A stretch of DNA of 18,465 nt from Pseudomonadota bacterium (GCA_023430145.1 JAEZCD010000122.1:1-18465), one strand, 5' to 3'. Positions 7,227-15,441 are shown, counted from the first letter of the stretch. Notes: generated by a model from the sequence alone, not told the origin. Numbers and translations: made by a program.

Positions 7227-8273
7227 TCACGCGAGCATGCCATAGGCGCTCGCGAAGTCGCCCTCGGCTGCCGCGGCGGACTTTTCGTAGACCGGCTTCC
7301 ACGGCCTTGCCTCTCGCGCCGTCAGCGCCTTGAGGCGGGCGAGGCGCTTGCGGCCGTCCTCGCGCAAAGCCGCCAGCACCTTGGCCTCGTCGGGAAAGTT
7401 CTCCTCGATCGCCGCGAGCCAGATCGTCCGGCCGGCGAGGAAGCCTTGCGCGCCGGCGGCGCAGGCATAGGACAGGACGCGCTCGAACTGCGCCGGCGCC
7501 GCGCCGCCCGACAGCATCACCCAGGGGATTCCCGCCTCGCTGCATATCTGCCCCAGGGCCTCGAACTGCGCCGCCGCCTGCCGCGCGCCGGCGCTGCCGT
7601 CGAGGGCCGGCAGGCTCGCGGCCGGCAGCGGCGTCTCGAGCTTGAAGAGGTCGACCCGGTATTCCGGCTTGGCGAACTCGCGCACGCTCTCGATGACGAG
7701 ATCGGCCCGCTTGTCGGGCGACTCGGTATAGTCGGTGGTGTGCCGGTCGCTGCCGAGGAACGGGTAGACGAGCAGCTCGAGCACGTAAGGTATGTCGTGC
7801 CGCCGGCAGTCCTCGCCGACCGAGCGGACGAAGGCCTGCTGATGCTCGTTGACCTCGCGCCCGGCGTCGGGACGATACCAGACGAGCACCTTCACGCCGT
7901 CGCCGCCGATGCGGCGGATCTTCTCGACGCTCCAGTTGGCGATCGCGCGCGACTTGCGGCCGGCCGGCGTTTCCTCGACGCGGTGCTCTTCGAGAGTAAC
8001 GATCAGTCCGGTCTTCTTCGGCAGGATGTCGATAGCCGCCGGCACGGCGAAATTGGGATCGAACAGCATCGAGCTCGCGTCCTCGCCGAGCGCCTGGACG
8101 AGCATCCGCTTGGCTTTCACCATGTCGGCGAAGGTGACCTCGGCGGCGGCGACGCGGCGCGCCTTGGCGATCGCGGCGACGAGGGGAGGGCGCTGGTCGA
8201 GCGCCACCATCGTGAAGAAACCGTCGTCGTCCGCGAGGCGGGCGAGGCCGCGGTTCTTGCCGATCGTCGTCAT
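7227..8273 (-). CDS. class I aldolase, LacD/YihT-like (tagatose-bisphosphate or sulfofructose-phosphate type)
   Basis: A 348-residue aldolase of the DeoC/LacD family, expected to cleave a ketose phosphate to dihydroxyacetone phosphate and an aldehyde through a lysine Schiff base. The Schiff-base Lys is probably Lys211 (DLFKLETPL, matching DLYKVEMPL in YihT and DVLKVEVPV in LacD as I remember them). Other family landmarks are LDQR (25-28), Lys128 (GVKVLVWY), Glu166 (YVLELLVYP), LSGG (254-257) and LAGR (279-282). It is longer than YihT (about 290) and slightly longer than LacD (about 326); the overall pattern is closer to LacD, although LAGRTIW is nearer YihT. ATG 8273 overlaps the kinase stop (ATGA), so kinase and aldolase are coupled and should act in sequence. 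Confidence 0.85.
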   Translation of the reverse strand: MTTIGKNRGLARLADDDGFFTMVALDQRPPLVAAIAKARRVAAAEVTFADMVKAKRMLVQALGEDASSMLFDPNFAVPAAIDILPKKTGLIVTLEEHRVEETPAGRKSRAIANWSVEKIRRIGGDGVKVLVWYRPDAGREVNEHQQAFVRSVGEDCRRHDIPYVLELLVYPFLGSDRHTTDYTESPDKRADLVIESVREFAKPEYRVDLFKLETPLPAASLPALDGSAGARQAAAQFEALGQICSEAGIPWVMLSGGAAPAQFERVLSYACAAGAQGFLAGRTIWLAAIEENFPDEAKVLAALREDGRKRLARLKALTAREARPWKPVYEKSAAAAEGDFASAYGMLA

Positions 8274-9196
8274 GGATGCGTCCTTTGGAAGTCGATGATC
8301 TCGTCGAGCGTCGGAATGCCGCTGCGACCGTCGGGCTTGGTGCATTTGATGGCGGCGGCAGCCGACGCGAAGCGCATGGCGGGGGCGGTGCCCATGGATC
8401 TGGCGATCGCCAGCGCATAGGCACCGTGGAAGACGTCGCCGGCGCCGTTGGTGTCGATGACGTCGACCGGGAAGGCCGGCAGGCTGTGCGCCGCGCCGGC
8501 TTCGAGCCATTGGACGCCCCGCTCGCCGAGCGTGACGGCGGCGACCCTGCAGCCGTATTTTTCAGCGACGGCGGCGAGTGCGCCCGAGATGTCCGCGCCG
8601 GCGAATCCCGCCAGCGCCGGGGCCGAGAACACGGCATGGTCGGTCAGCGGCAGCAGGCGCTCGAAGATCTCGGCGTCGGCGACCTCCGCGTCGAGCACGG
8701 TCGGGATGCCGTTTTCGCGCGCCGCCGCGAACGCCGCGGCCGCGCCGTCGGGCCAGCGGGGATCGGCGAGCACGGCGCCGACGCCGGCGAGTTCTGCGAG
8801 CGGCAGCCAGTCCGCCGCATCCGGAAAGTCGCCGCGGAAATTGGCGATGTGCCGCTCCCCCCGCGCATCGACGAAGACGCCGGAGACCGACGAGCTGGCG
8901 CCTTCGAAGAGGCGGAAGTGCCGGCAGTCGACGCCCTCGCGGCCGAGCTCGTCGCGCATGGACCGACCGGCCGCATCGTCGCCCGCGCGCCCCCAGAAGC
9001 GCGCCTCGCCGCCGAGCCGTGCGACCGTCACCGCGGCGGTCGCCGCCATGCCGCCGCCCTTGCTGGCGAAACTGCGCGCGCGAACCTTCGGCAGCTCCCC
9101 GTCCGGCAGGCGATCGGCCTGCCAGATGTGGTCCAGCGCCGAAAGGCCGACGCACACGATCGCCGCCGGCACCTCCACGGACCTATCCGATGACAT
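8270..9196 (-). CDS. PfkB-family sugar kinase, YihV (sulfofructose kinase)-like
   Basis: A 308-residue ribokinase-family kinase that phosphorylates a sugar with ATP. The family signatures are GGGMAATAAV (47-56) and DTNGAGDVFHG (248-258) with catalytic base Asp254. From memory it matches E. coli YihV unusually well: VLADPRWPDG against VLADVRWHDG, LTDHAVFS against LSDHAAFS, and a shared KCT(R/K)P-GR-GIP end. The YihV residues I recall as sulfonate contacts (Lys27, Asn109, Arg138) align with Lys37, Asn119 and Arg147 here. ATG 9196 overlaps the ATPase gene by 14 bp; GTG 9178 is a possible later start. The product would feed the adjacent aldolase. Kinase assignment is certain; sulfofructose as substrate is a hypothesis, with tagatose/fructose 6-phosphate or a deoxy sugar acid as alternatives. 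Confidence 0.88.
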   Translation of the reverse strand: MSSDRSVEVPAAIVCVGLSALDHIWQADRLPDGELPKVRARSFASKGGGMAATAAVTVARLGGEARFWGRAGDDAAGRSMRDELGREGVDCRHFRLFEGASSSVSGVFVDARGERHIANFRGDFPDAADWLPLAELAGVGAVLADPRWPDGAAAAFAAARENGIPTVLDAEVADAEIFERLLPLTDHAVFSAPALAGFAGADISGALAAVAEKYGCRVAAVTLGERGVQWLEAGAAHSLPAFPVDVIDTNGAGDVFHGAYALAIARSMGTAPAMRFASAAAAIKCTKPDGRSGIPTLDEIIDFQRTHP

Positions 9197-10262
9197 CGCC
9201 GCTCTCGGCGTCGAAGAGGTGCGTCTTGCCGGGCGCCGGCAGCAGCGACAGCCGATCGCCCGGCTTCGGCCGGAGGTCGGGCGAGACGCGGGCGATCGCG
9301 GCGACCTCGCCGAGCGCGAAATGGATCAGCGTGTCGGAGCCGAGCGGCTCGACGAGATCGATCCGCACGTCGAGGGCACCAGCCTCGCCGGATGCGACGG
9401 CGAAGTGCTCCGGCCGCACGCCGGCGACGATTTTTCGCGCGCCGGACTTTTGTATCGCGCCGAAGCCCGCCGCGGATCCGGCGGGCAGGGCGCCGCCGGC
9501 CTCGAGCTCCAGGCGATCGCCGACGGCGCGCACCGGCAGAAAATTCATGGCGGGGGAGCCGATGAAGCCGGCGACGAACATGTTCGCCGGCTGCCCGTAA
9601 ACTTCCTCCGGCGTGCCCACCTGCTGGATGACGCCGAGCCGCATGACGACGATCCGGTCGGCCATGGTCATGGCCTCGATCTGGTCGTGGGTGACGAAGA
9701 CCATCGTCGTCCGCAGCTTCTGCGACAGCGCCTTGATCTCGGCGCGGACCTGGGCGCGCAGCTTGGCGTCGAGGTTCGACAGCGGCTCGTCGAACAGAAA
9801 CACTTTTGGATCGCGGACGATGGCGCGGCCCATGGCGACGCGCTGCCGCTGGCCGCCGGAGAGGGCCTTCGGGCGCCGGTCGAGGAATTCCTCGATGTGC
9901 AACAGGCTCGCGGCCTCGCGGATGCGCGCTTCGATCTCCGCCTTCGACGTGCCGCGCATCTCGAGCGCGAACGACATGTTCTGCCGCACCGTCATGTGCG
10001 GGTAGAGCGCATAGTCCTGGAAGACCATGGCGATGTCGCGCTTGGAGGCCGGCAGGCCGTTGACCAGCCGGTCGCCGATCCGGACCTCGCCGTCATTGAT
10101 GGCCTCGAGGCCGGCGAGGATGCGCAGCAGGGTCGATTTCCCGCAGCCGGACGGGCCGACCAGCACGACGAACTCGTGGTCCGGAATCTCCAGCGACAGG
10201 CCGGGGATGACGGTGTGATCGCCGTACTTCTTGGTGAGGTTGCGGATGCTAATCGAGGCCAT
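9183..10262 (-). CDS. ABC transporter ATPase, MalK/UgpC type
   Basis: A 359-residue cytoplasmic ATPase of the CUT1 carbohydrate importers. Visible motifs are Walker A GPSGCGKST (36-44), Q-loop VFQDYALYPH (Gln82), signature LSGGQRQR (134-141), Walker B FLFDEPLSNLDA (155-166) and the switch His192 (VTHDQ). Residues from about 235 on form the MalK-type TOBE/OB regulatory domain, with VRPEHF. It should energise the two permeases and the binding protein encoded upstream in the same operon. The start ATG 10262 shares one base with the alcohol dehydrogenase stop (TGATG). Its end overlaps the kinase start by 14 bp, tying transport to metabolism. Confidence 0.95.
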   Translation of the reverse strand: MASISIRNLTKKYGDHTVIPGLSLEIPDHEFVVLVGPSGCGKSTLLRILAGLEAINDGEVRIGDRLVNGLPASKRDIAMVFQDYALYPHMTVRQNMSFALEMRGTSKAEIEARIREAASLLHIEEFLDRRPKALSGGQRQRVAMGRAIVRDPKVFLFDEPLSNLDAKLRAQVRAEIKALSQKLRTTMVFVTHDQIEAMTMADRIVVMRLGVIQQVGTPEEVYGQPANMFVAGFIGSPAMNFLPVRAVGDRLELEAGGALPAGSAAGFGAIQKSGARKIVAGVRPEHFAVASGEAGALDVRIDLVEPLGSDTLIHFALGEVAAIARVSPDLRPKPGDRLSLLPAPGKTHLFDAESGDVIG

Positions 10263-11269
10263 CAGCGGCCCTCGCCGATCGCCATGACGGGCTTGATGAG
10301 CTTGCCTTGCGCGAAGCGCTGGAAGCGCTCCGGCAGCGCCTCGAGCGGAAAGACGTCGTCGACGAGGCGCGCATAGCTCGACTTGTAGCGGCGCAACAGC
10401 TCGAGGTTCGGCTCGAAATCGGCCTTCGGGAAATAGAAGGTCCGCAGCATGATGAAGTCCTTGCGGCGAAAAACCTTGTCCTCGGTGATCGTCCACGGGG
10501 CGGCGTTCTCACCGACGAGCACGATGACGCCCCTCGGCAGCACGAGGCCGATGGCGCGGTTGCGCGCGGCATGCGCGCCGGAGCATTCGACGATGATGTC
10601 GAAGCGCCGGTCGGCGGCGTCGATGGGATAGGGCGCGGCGCCGAAATCGGCGGCGACGCGCAGGCGCTCCTCGTTCGGGTCGGAGACGCCGATGTCGTCG
10701 AGGCCGAGGGCGCGCAGCGCGAGGATGACGCCGAGCCCGACCGGGCCGGCGCCGAGCACCAGCACCTTCGGCCGATCCTTCTTCGGCACCAGCGCGACGG
10801 CGGCGCGGACCGCGTGCGCGGAGGTGCCGATCGTGTCGAGCAGCAGCGGCGCGAGGTCGTCCTCGATGTCGTCAGGAATGGGCAGCAGGCAATTGTCCGG
10901 CACGGCCAAGTATTCGCCATAGCCGCCGCCGCGGTTCCAGCCGATCAGCGAGGAGATCTCCAGGCACATCTGCGTGTCGCCGGCCCGGCAGGCGTCGCAT
11001 TCGCCGCAATGCAGCGGAATGTACACGGCGCAACGCCGGCCGTGCATGGCGTGGCCCGGCTGGTCGACCCTGCCGACGATCTCGTGCCCGGCCGTGAAGG
11101 CCGAGCCGTTGTGCCAGGGCTTGAAGTCCGAGCCGCACAGCGCCGTGCGCGAGACGCGCAGCAGCGCCTCGCCCGCGGCCGGCTGCGGCATCTCGGCCGT
11201 CTCGATGGTGATCCGGTCGCCGCCGTGAAAGACGGCGGCGCGCATCGTCGAAACGTTGGAAACGGTCAT
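10262..11269 (-). CDS. zinc-dependent medium-chain alcohol (polyol) dehydrogenase
   Basis: A 335-residue medium-chain dehydrogenase. The catalytic zinc site is Cys45 (TALCGSD) and His62-Glu63 (AGHEIVG). The structural zinc loop is complete: Cys88, Cys91, Cys94 and Cys102. The Rossmann motif is GAGPVG (173-178), with Asp197 ending the second strand, which favours NAD. Such enzymes oxidise polyols or sugar alcohols (sorbitol/threonine dehydrogenase relatives). I chose ATG 11269 because AAGGGA lies about 8 bp upstream; ATG 11278 would overlap the permease stop as ATGA and adds three residues, and ATG 11245 is where many homologues begin. It lies between the permease and ATPase genes, so it is probably an early step acting on the imported compound. 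Confidence 0.9.
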   Translation of the reverse strand: MTVSNVSTMRAAVFHGGDRITIETAEMPQPAAGEALLRVSRTALCGSDFKPWHNGSAFTAGHEIVGRVDQPGHAMHGRRCAVYIPLHCGECDACRAGDTQMCLEISSLIGWNRGGGYGEYLAVPDNCLLPIPDDIEDDLAPLLLDTIGTSAHAVRAAVALVPKKDRPKVLVLGAGPVGLGVILALRALGLDDIGVSDPNEERLRVAADFGAAPYPIDAADRRFDIIVECSGAHAARNRAIGLVLPRGVIVLVGENAAPWTITEDKVFRRKDFIMLRTFYFPKADFEPNLELLRRYKSSYARLVDDVFPLEALPERFQRFAQGKLIKPVMAIGEGR

Positions 11270-11274
11270 GCAAG

Positions 11275-12105
11275 TCATCCCTTCACCGCGCCGAGCGTGA
11301 GGCCGGAGATCAGCCAGCGCTGGACGACGACGGCGAGGATCAGCGGCGGCAGCGCGATGATCGTCGCGGCGGCCATCAGCCCGCCCCAGTTGGTCGATCC
11401 CTCGCCGATGAAATTGAAGGAGGCGGCGATCAGCGTCTTGGTGTCGGAGTTCGACAGGACGAGCGCGAACAGGAAGTAATTCCAGGAGAATACGAAGGCG
11501 AGAATCGCCGAGACCGCGAGGCCGGTCGTGACGAGCGGCAGGGCGATCCGCCGGAAGATCTTGAACGGCCCGCAGCCGTCGACCTCGGCCGCCTCGAATA
11601 CGCTCCTCGGGATATTGTCGAAGAACGGCAGCAGCACCCAGATGACGATCGGCATGGTGATGACCGCGTGGGTGAGGATCAGCGACCAGTAGCTGCCGAT
11701 CATGTCGACCTGCCGGAACATCACGTACCAGGGCAGGAGGAACAGCGTGCCGGGCGCCATACGCGCGGTGAGCGTGACGACCGCCGGCCAGGTGATCCCC
11801 GTCCAGGAGACGACGAAGGCGGCCGGCGCGCCGAGCGCCATGCCGATGGCGGTCGAGGCGATGGTGACGATAAGGCTGTTGATGCCGTAATGGATGAAGG
11901 GCGTCGTCGCCGCGAGGTTGGTGTAGTTCTCGAGCGTCGGCGCGAAGATCAGCGTCGGCGGATAGGCCGTCACCTCGAAGGACTGCTTGAACGAGGACAG
12001 CACCATCCACAGCGTCGGCAGCATCACGACGATGCCCGCCAGCGCCAGCTGCAAGGTGTTGAGGCGGCCGATCCAGCGGTCGGAGGCGATATTGGGATTG
12101 CTCAT
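11275..12105 (-). CDS. sugar ABC transporter permease, MalG type
   Basis: A 276-residue inner-membrane protein of the binding-protein-dependent transport family with about six membrane helices (first at about 17-36, last ending near residue 268). The EAA loop that docks on the ATPase is at about 171-190 (EAAEVDGCGPFKIFRRIALP). The short N-terminus and the position as second permease are typical of MalG partners in CUT1 importers. ATG 12105 has a TAGGCGG ribosome site and lies 8 bp after the MalF-type stop. The gene ends at the start of the alcohol dehydrogenase gene. Confidence 0.94.
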   Translation of the reverse strand: MSNPNIASDRWIGRLNTLQLALAGIVVMLPTLWMVLSSFKQSFEVTAYPPTLIFAPTLENYTNLAATTPFIHYGINSLIVTIASTAIGMALGAPAAFVVSWTGITWPAVVTLTARMAPGTLFLLPWYVMFRQVDMIGSYWSLILTHAVITMPIVIWVLLPFFDNIPRSVFEAAEVDGCGPFKIFRRIALPLVTTGLAVSAILAFVFSWNYFLFALVLSNSDTKTLIAASFNFIGEGSTNWGGLMAAATIIALPPLILAVVVQRWLISGLTLGAVKG

Positions 12106-12113
12106 GGCGCCGC

Positions 12114-12983
12114 CTACCACTGGACCGCTGCGCGCATGCGGTTGAGCACGAGGACGGCGCCGAGCACGATGATCGACAGCGTCAGCATGAGCGCGCCGGC
12201 ATAGCCGAACTGGAAGAACTCGAAGGCCACCCGGAAGCCGTAGATGTTGAGCGTGTTGGAGGCGTTGGCCGGGCCGCCCTGCGTGGTGATGTAGATGATG
12301 TCGAAGAACCGCAGCAGATCGACGCTGCGCAGGATCGTCGCCGTCATGATGGTCGGCAGGAGCAGCGGCAGCGTGATGCGGGTGAGCAGCTTCCAGCCGC
12401 GCGCGCCGTCGATCTCGGCCGCCTCGTAGACGCTCTGCGGCAGGGATTGCAGCCCGCCGAGCACGATCAGCGCGACATAGGGCGCCCACTGCCAGGTGTC
12501 GATCAGGGCGATCGTCGGGATGACCCAGCGCGGCGAGGCGAGCCATTCGGACGGCGGCAGCCCGAGCGAAACGAGAATGTAGTTCGCAGCCCCGAGCGAG
12601 GGGTCGAGGATGACGAGCCACATCATGCCGGCGACGACGCCGGGCATCATGAAGGGCGAGATGAACAGCGAGCGGATGACGCCCGGCAGGCGCTTGGCGC
12701 GAAACAGCAGCAGCGCCAGATAGGTGCCGAAGAAGAGCTGCAGCGCCAGCGACAGGAAATAGAGCACGAAGGTGACGTAGAGCCCGTGCCAGAACTCGCC
12801 GTCGCTCACCATGCGGCGATAATTGCCGATGCCGGCGAACTCGGCAGCGCCGGTCGAGGAGAAGGCCTGCAGGCTCAGCCACACCGTGTAGATCAGCGGG
12901 AAGGCGATCATCGCCACGGTGAACAGCAGCGCCGGAACGGAGAGCGCGAGGAGCTCGCCGCGCGGGCTGGAAGGGCTCGTCAT
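12114..12983 (-). CDS. sugar ABC transporter permease, MalF type
   Basis: A 289-residue inner-membrane permease with six predicted helices (first at about 12-34) and the EAA loop at about 187-206 (EAAEIDGARGWKLLTRITLP). It lacks the extra N-terminal helices and large periplasmic loop of enteric MalF and matches the short UgpA/LacF form common in alphaproteobacteria. ATG 12983 follows a GAGGTG ribosome site that overlaps the SDR stop, with 7 bp between the genes. It should pair with the MalG-type protein to form the channel. Confidence 0.94.
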   Translation of the reverse strand: MTSPSSPRGELLALSVPALLFTVAMIAFPLIYTVWLSLQAFSSTGAAEFAGIGNYRRMVSDGEFWHGLYVTFVLYFLSLALQLFFGTYLALLLFRAKRLPGVIRSLFISPFMMPGVVAGMMWLVILDPSLGAANYILVSLGLPPSEWLASPRWVIPTIALIDTWQWAPYVALIVLGGLQSLPQSVYEAAEIDGARGWKLLTRITLPLLLPTIMTATILRSVDLLRFFDIIYITTQGGPANASNTLNIYGFRVAFEFFQFGYAGALMLTLSIIVLGAVLVLNRMRAAVQW

Positions 12984-12990
12984 GCCCACC

Positions 12991-13725
12991 TCAGCTCGCC
13001 AGGAAGCCGCCGTCGACGGCGAGCACCGTGCCGGTGATGTAGCCGGCCGCCGGCATGGCGAGGAAAGCCGCGGCGCCGGCGATCTCCTCCGGCTGCCCCC
13101 AGCGGCCGAAGGCGGTGCGCGCCGCGATGCGGCGGTAGTGCTCGAGGTCCTTGCGGCCTTCGGCATTGATGGCCGTCTCTATGAAGCCCGGGGCGATCGC
13201 GTTGACGCGAATCCCGTCCGCCGCCCAGGCAAGGGCGAGGCTCTTCGTCAGCATCACGACCCCGGCCTTGCTGGCGCAGTAGGCGGGGATCCGCGGCAGG
13301 CCGGAATAGGCGTTCATCGAGGCGATGTTGACGATCGAGCCGCCGCGGGCGGCGAGCGCGCCGCGGAAGGCGAGGCAGGTGCTGAAGGTGCCGGTGAGAT
13401 TGACGTCGATCACCTTGCGGAAGATCTCGCGCTCGTATTCGGCGTCCCGCCGCAGAATGCCGGCGCAGTTGACGAGCACGTCGACCGCGTCGAACTCGGC
13501 TGCGAAGGCCTCCACCGCGGTGTCGTCGGAAACGTCGAGGACATGCAGCGCGGTCCGCGACGGATGCTTCGGCCGGCAGCCGGAGATTTCCGCCGCACTC
13601 ACCCCGGTCGCCGCCACGGAGGCGCCGAGCTCGGCGAACAGGTCGACGATCGGCAGGCCGATGCCGCCGACGCCGCCGACGACGACGGCGCGAAACCCGT
13701 CTTTCAGCTGAAAGTCCGGCACCAC
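12991..13725 (-). CDS. short-chain dehydrogenase/reductase (SDR)
   Basis: A 244-residue classical SDR that oxidises or reduces a sugar, polyol or sugar-acid hydroxyl with NAD(P). The cofactor motif is GGVGGIG (17-23, with Val in place of the usual Thr before it), Asp64 is in VLDV, the NNAG motif appears as NCAG (86-89), and the active residues are Asn109, Ser136, Tyr149 and Lys153 (YCASK). The C-terminal strand is TGTVLAVDGG. It starts with GTG 13725 behind a GGAGG site. It lies between the binding-protein and permease genes, separated from the former by a 12-bp-stem hairpin. With the zinc dehydrogenase it gives the operon two oxidoreductases, consistent with a polyol or an oxidative sugar route. 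Confidence 0.93.
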   Translation of the reverse strand: MVPDFQLKDGFRAVVVGGVGGIGLPIVDLFAELGASVAATGVSAAEISGCRPKHPSRTALHVLDVSDDTAVEAFAAEFDAVDVLVNCAGILRRDAEYEREIFRKVIDVNLTGTFSTCLAFRGALAARGGSIVNIASMNAYSGLPRIPAYCASKAGVVMLTKSLALAWAADGIRVNAIAPGFIETAINAEGRKDLEHYRRIAARTAFGRWGQPEEIAGAAAFLAMPAAGYITGTVLAVDGGFLAS

Positions 13726-13742
13726 GGGGCTTTCCTCCGCCG

Positions 13743-13772
13743 TCCGTGGCCGGCGACGATGCCGGCCACGGA
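13743..13772 (-). other. strong intergenic hairpin between binding-protein and SDR genes
   Basis: TCCGTGGCCGGC (13743-13754) and its exact inverse (13761-13772) form a 12-bp, very GC-rich stem with a 6-nt loop. It lies within the 58-bp gap after the binding-protein stop and about 17 nt before the SDR ribosome site. There is no downstream U run. Such structures after binding-protein genes are known (as in malE-malF) to stabilise the upstream mRNA or damp downstream expression, giving more binding protein than permease. Confidence 0.7.
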
Positions 13773-13783
13773 TGGGCTCGCTG

Positions 13784-15100
13784 TCACTTCTGCTGGATCA
13801 GGGCGTCGAGCTGGGCGTCCGCGGCCTTGCAGGCTTCCTCGACCGTCGAGGTGCCGAGCAGGATGGCGTTGACCGCCTGGCCGATGAACTCGCGCGATTC
13901 CGGGTTGCGGATGATCGGATAGCCGACCTCGGAGGTGCCGTCCCGGGCGAGCGCGTCGATCGCCTCCTGCCACTGCTTACGCACCGGCTGGTCGTCGAGC
14001 CACTTGCGATAGGCGGGGTCGGCGGAGACGGACTGGCGCGGCGGCGCGATGCCGTCGAGCGCGAGCTTGGCCTGGATCTCGGGGCTCGTCGCCCATTGCA
14101 GGAAGTACCAGGCCGCGTCCTTGTGCGCGCTGTGCTTGGAGATCGACAGCGCCCAGCCGATCACGGTCGGGACCGAGCCGCCATCGCCCTTCGGCAGCGG
14201 CATGATCGCCGTATCCTGCAGGCGCGCCCCGCCCTCCATGACGGACGGGAACTCGTTCGACGACTGGAACGACATCGCCGAGCGTCCGGCCCGGTAGAGC
14301 GCCGTCAGCTGGTAGAAGCTGTAGTTGACGACGCCGGGCGGGCCGTAATCCTTGAGCAGATCGGCGTAATACTTCAGCGCCTGCTTGCCCTGGTCCGAGC
14401 ACAGGTTGGACTTGCCGTCCTTCATGTACGAGCCGCCCATATTGTGCAGGAACACGCTGAACGTATAGGGCAAAGCGGGCTTGAGGCCGCGCGAGGCGAA
14501 CGGGGTGACCGCGGGATCGCAATCCTTGATCGTCTTCGCAGCGACGGCGAGGTCGGCGATCACCTGCGGCGGCTCGACCTTGCACTTCTCGAAGATGTCG
14601 GTCCGGTAGTAGAGCAGCGGCCCCTCGATGTTGAGCGGGATCCCGGTGAGCGCGCCGTCGAAGGTCGCCGCCTTGACGAGCGCCGGGCTGAGATCGCCGA
14701 ACTTGTAGTCGGGCGAGGTCTTCTGCTTCACGAGCCCGTTCAGGTCCTCGTACCAGCCGGCCGCGGCGAACTGCATGCCCTCGCGCGAGGGGAGCGTCAT
14801 GAAGACGTCGACCTCGTCGCTGCGGGCGTTCATCACCGTCAGCAGGCGCTGGCGCATCTGCTGCTCCTGGTAGCTGTCGACCTTGAGCTTGATGCCGGTC
14901 TTCTCTTCGAAGTCGGCCTTGTGCTTCAGGACGGCCGTGGTCCACGGATTGTTGTTGGCGAGGAAGGAGACCGTCTCGCCCTTGTGCGCCTGCCAGTCGA
15001 AGCCCTGCGCCTGCGCCGCGGTGCCGGCCAGCAAGGAAGCCGCCAACACGACCCAGCACCGGGACGTGCTCGGCGATCGGTGTTTCGTGGTCAACTGCAT
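13784..15100 (-). CDS. periplasmic sugar-binding protein, ABC family 1
   Basis: A 438-residue solute-binding protein of the CUT1 group, first gene of the operon. Residues 1 to about 31 form a Sec signal peptide (basic start, hydrophobic core WVVLAASLLAG, probable cleavage after AQA). No lipobox cysteine follows, so it should be free in the periplasm. The mature part has the family pattern: VSFLANNNPWT, a FEEKTGIKLKVDSY segment, DVFMTLPSREG, GIPLNIEGPLLYYRTD near the first hinge, and a C-terminal ATSPEIQAK segment. ATG 15100 has a GGGAGG ribosome site 7 bp upstream. It captures the ligand for the two permeases and the MalK-type ATPase. The ligand is unknown. A LacI-type operator lies about 60 bp upstream. 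Confidence 0.94.
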   Translation of the reverse strand: MQLTTKHRSPSTSRCWVVLAASLLAGTAAQAQGFDWQAHKGETVSFLANNNPWTTAVLKHKADFEEKTGIKLKVDSYQEQQMRQRLLTVMNARSDEVDVFMTLPSREGMQFAAAGWYEDLNGLVKQKTSPDYKFGDLSPALVKAATFDGALTGIPLNIEGPLLYYRTDIFEKCKVEPPQVIADLAVAAKTIKDCDPAVTPFASRGLKPALPYTFSVFLHNMGGSYMKDGKSNLCSDQGKQALKYYADLLKDYGPPGVVNYSFYQLTALYRAGRSAMSFQSSNEFPSVMEGGARLQDTAIMPLPKGDGGSVPTVIGWALSISKHSAHKDAAWYFLQWATSPEIQAKLALDGIAPPRQSVSADPAYRKWLDDQPVRKQWQEAIDALARDGTSEVGYPIIRNPESREFIGQAVNAILLGTSTVEEACKAADAQLDALIQQK

Positions 15101-15127
15101 TGTCCATCCTCCCAGGTTGTCGACTGG

Positions 15128-15146
15128 TCTCGCCCATCCGGCGAGA
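15128..15146 (-). promoter_or_regulatory. small 5'-UTR hairpin of the sugar operon
   Basis: TCTCGCC (15128-15134) and GGCGAGA (15140-15146) form a 7-bp stem with a 5-nt loop between the operator and the ribosome site of the binding-protein gene. It could protect the 5' end of the transcript or affect translation. Function is inferred only from position. Confidence 0.4.
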
Positions 15147-15158
15147 TCGATTTTTTGG

Positions 15159-15176
15159 TTTGCAACCGGTTGCAAA
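15159..15176 (-). promoter_or_regulatory. LacI-type operator O1
   Basis: TTTGCAACCGGTTGCAAA is a perfect 18-bp palindrome with the central CG expected of LacI-family sites, 58 bp upstream of the binding-protein ATG. It lies in a locally AT-rich stretch where a promoter would be expected, though I cannot assign convincing -35 and -10 boxes. The regulator encoded at 6095-7177 is the obvious candidate to bind it and repress the operon. Confidence 0.8.
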
Positions 15177-15441
15177 AAAATCGCTGGCCGGTGTCGTGAG
15201 CGTAGTACTCGGATCTGCGAAGCAGTTATGGGCTGAGGTCGTTCCTTTACCGCTCCGGCCCGCTCGCGCCCTTCAGTCGAGCCACGGCGCGGGCCACGGG
15301 CACGAGATGGTCACAGCGACGAATGCGGTCGTCGAGCAGTCGTGGAGCCGCGGCCGGAGCTCGTCGGCTCGGGAGATGCTCGCCCTGCAGGCTGTCGGTT
15401 CCTCCCGTCGGCGCTTCGCGCAGCTTCGATGCCCGCGTTCT

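Noticed and set aside
4010..15100. A complete sulfoquinovose (sulfo-EMP) operon
   Set aside because: No sulfoquinovosidase, no YihS-type isomerase and no clear sulfolactaldehyde reductase; only the kinase and possibly the aldolase fit, so it is kept as a hypothesis.
13772..15199. 475-residue plus-strand frame opposite the binding-protein gene
   Set aside because: High GC leaves long open antisense frames; the minus strand has the signal peptide, ribosome site and family pattern.
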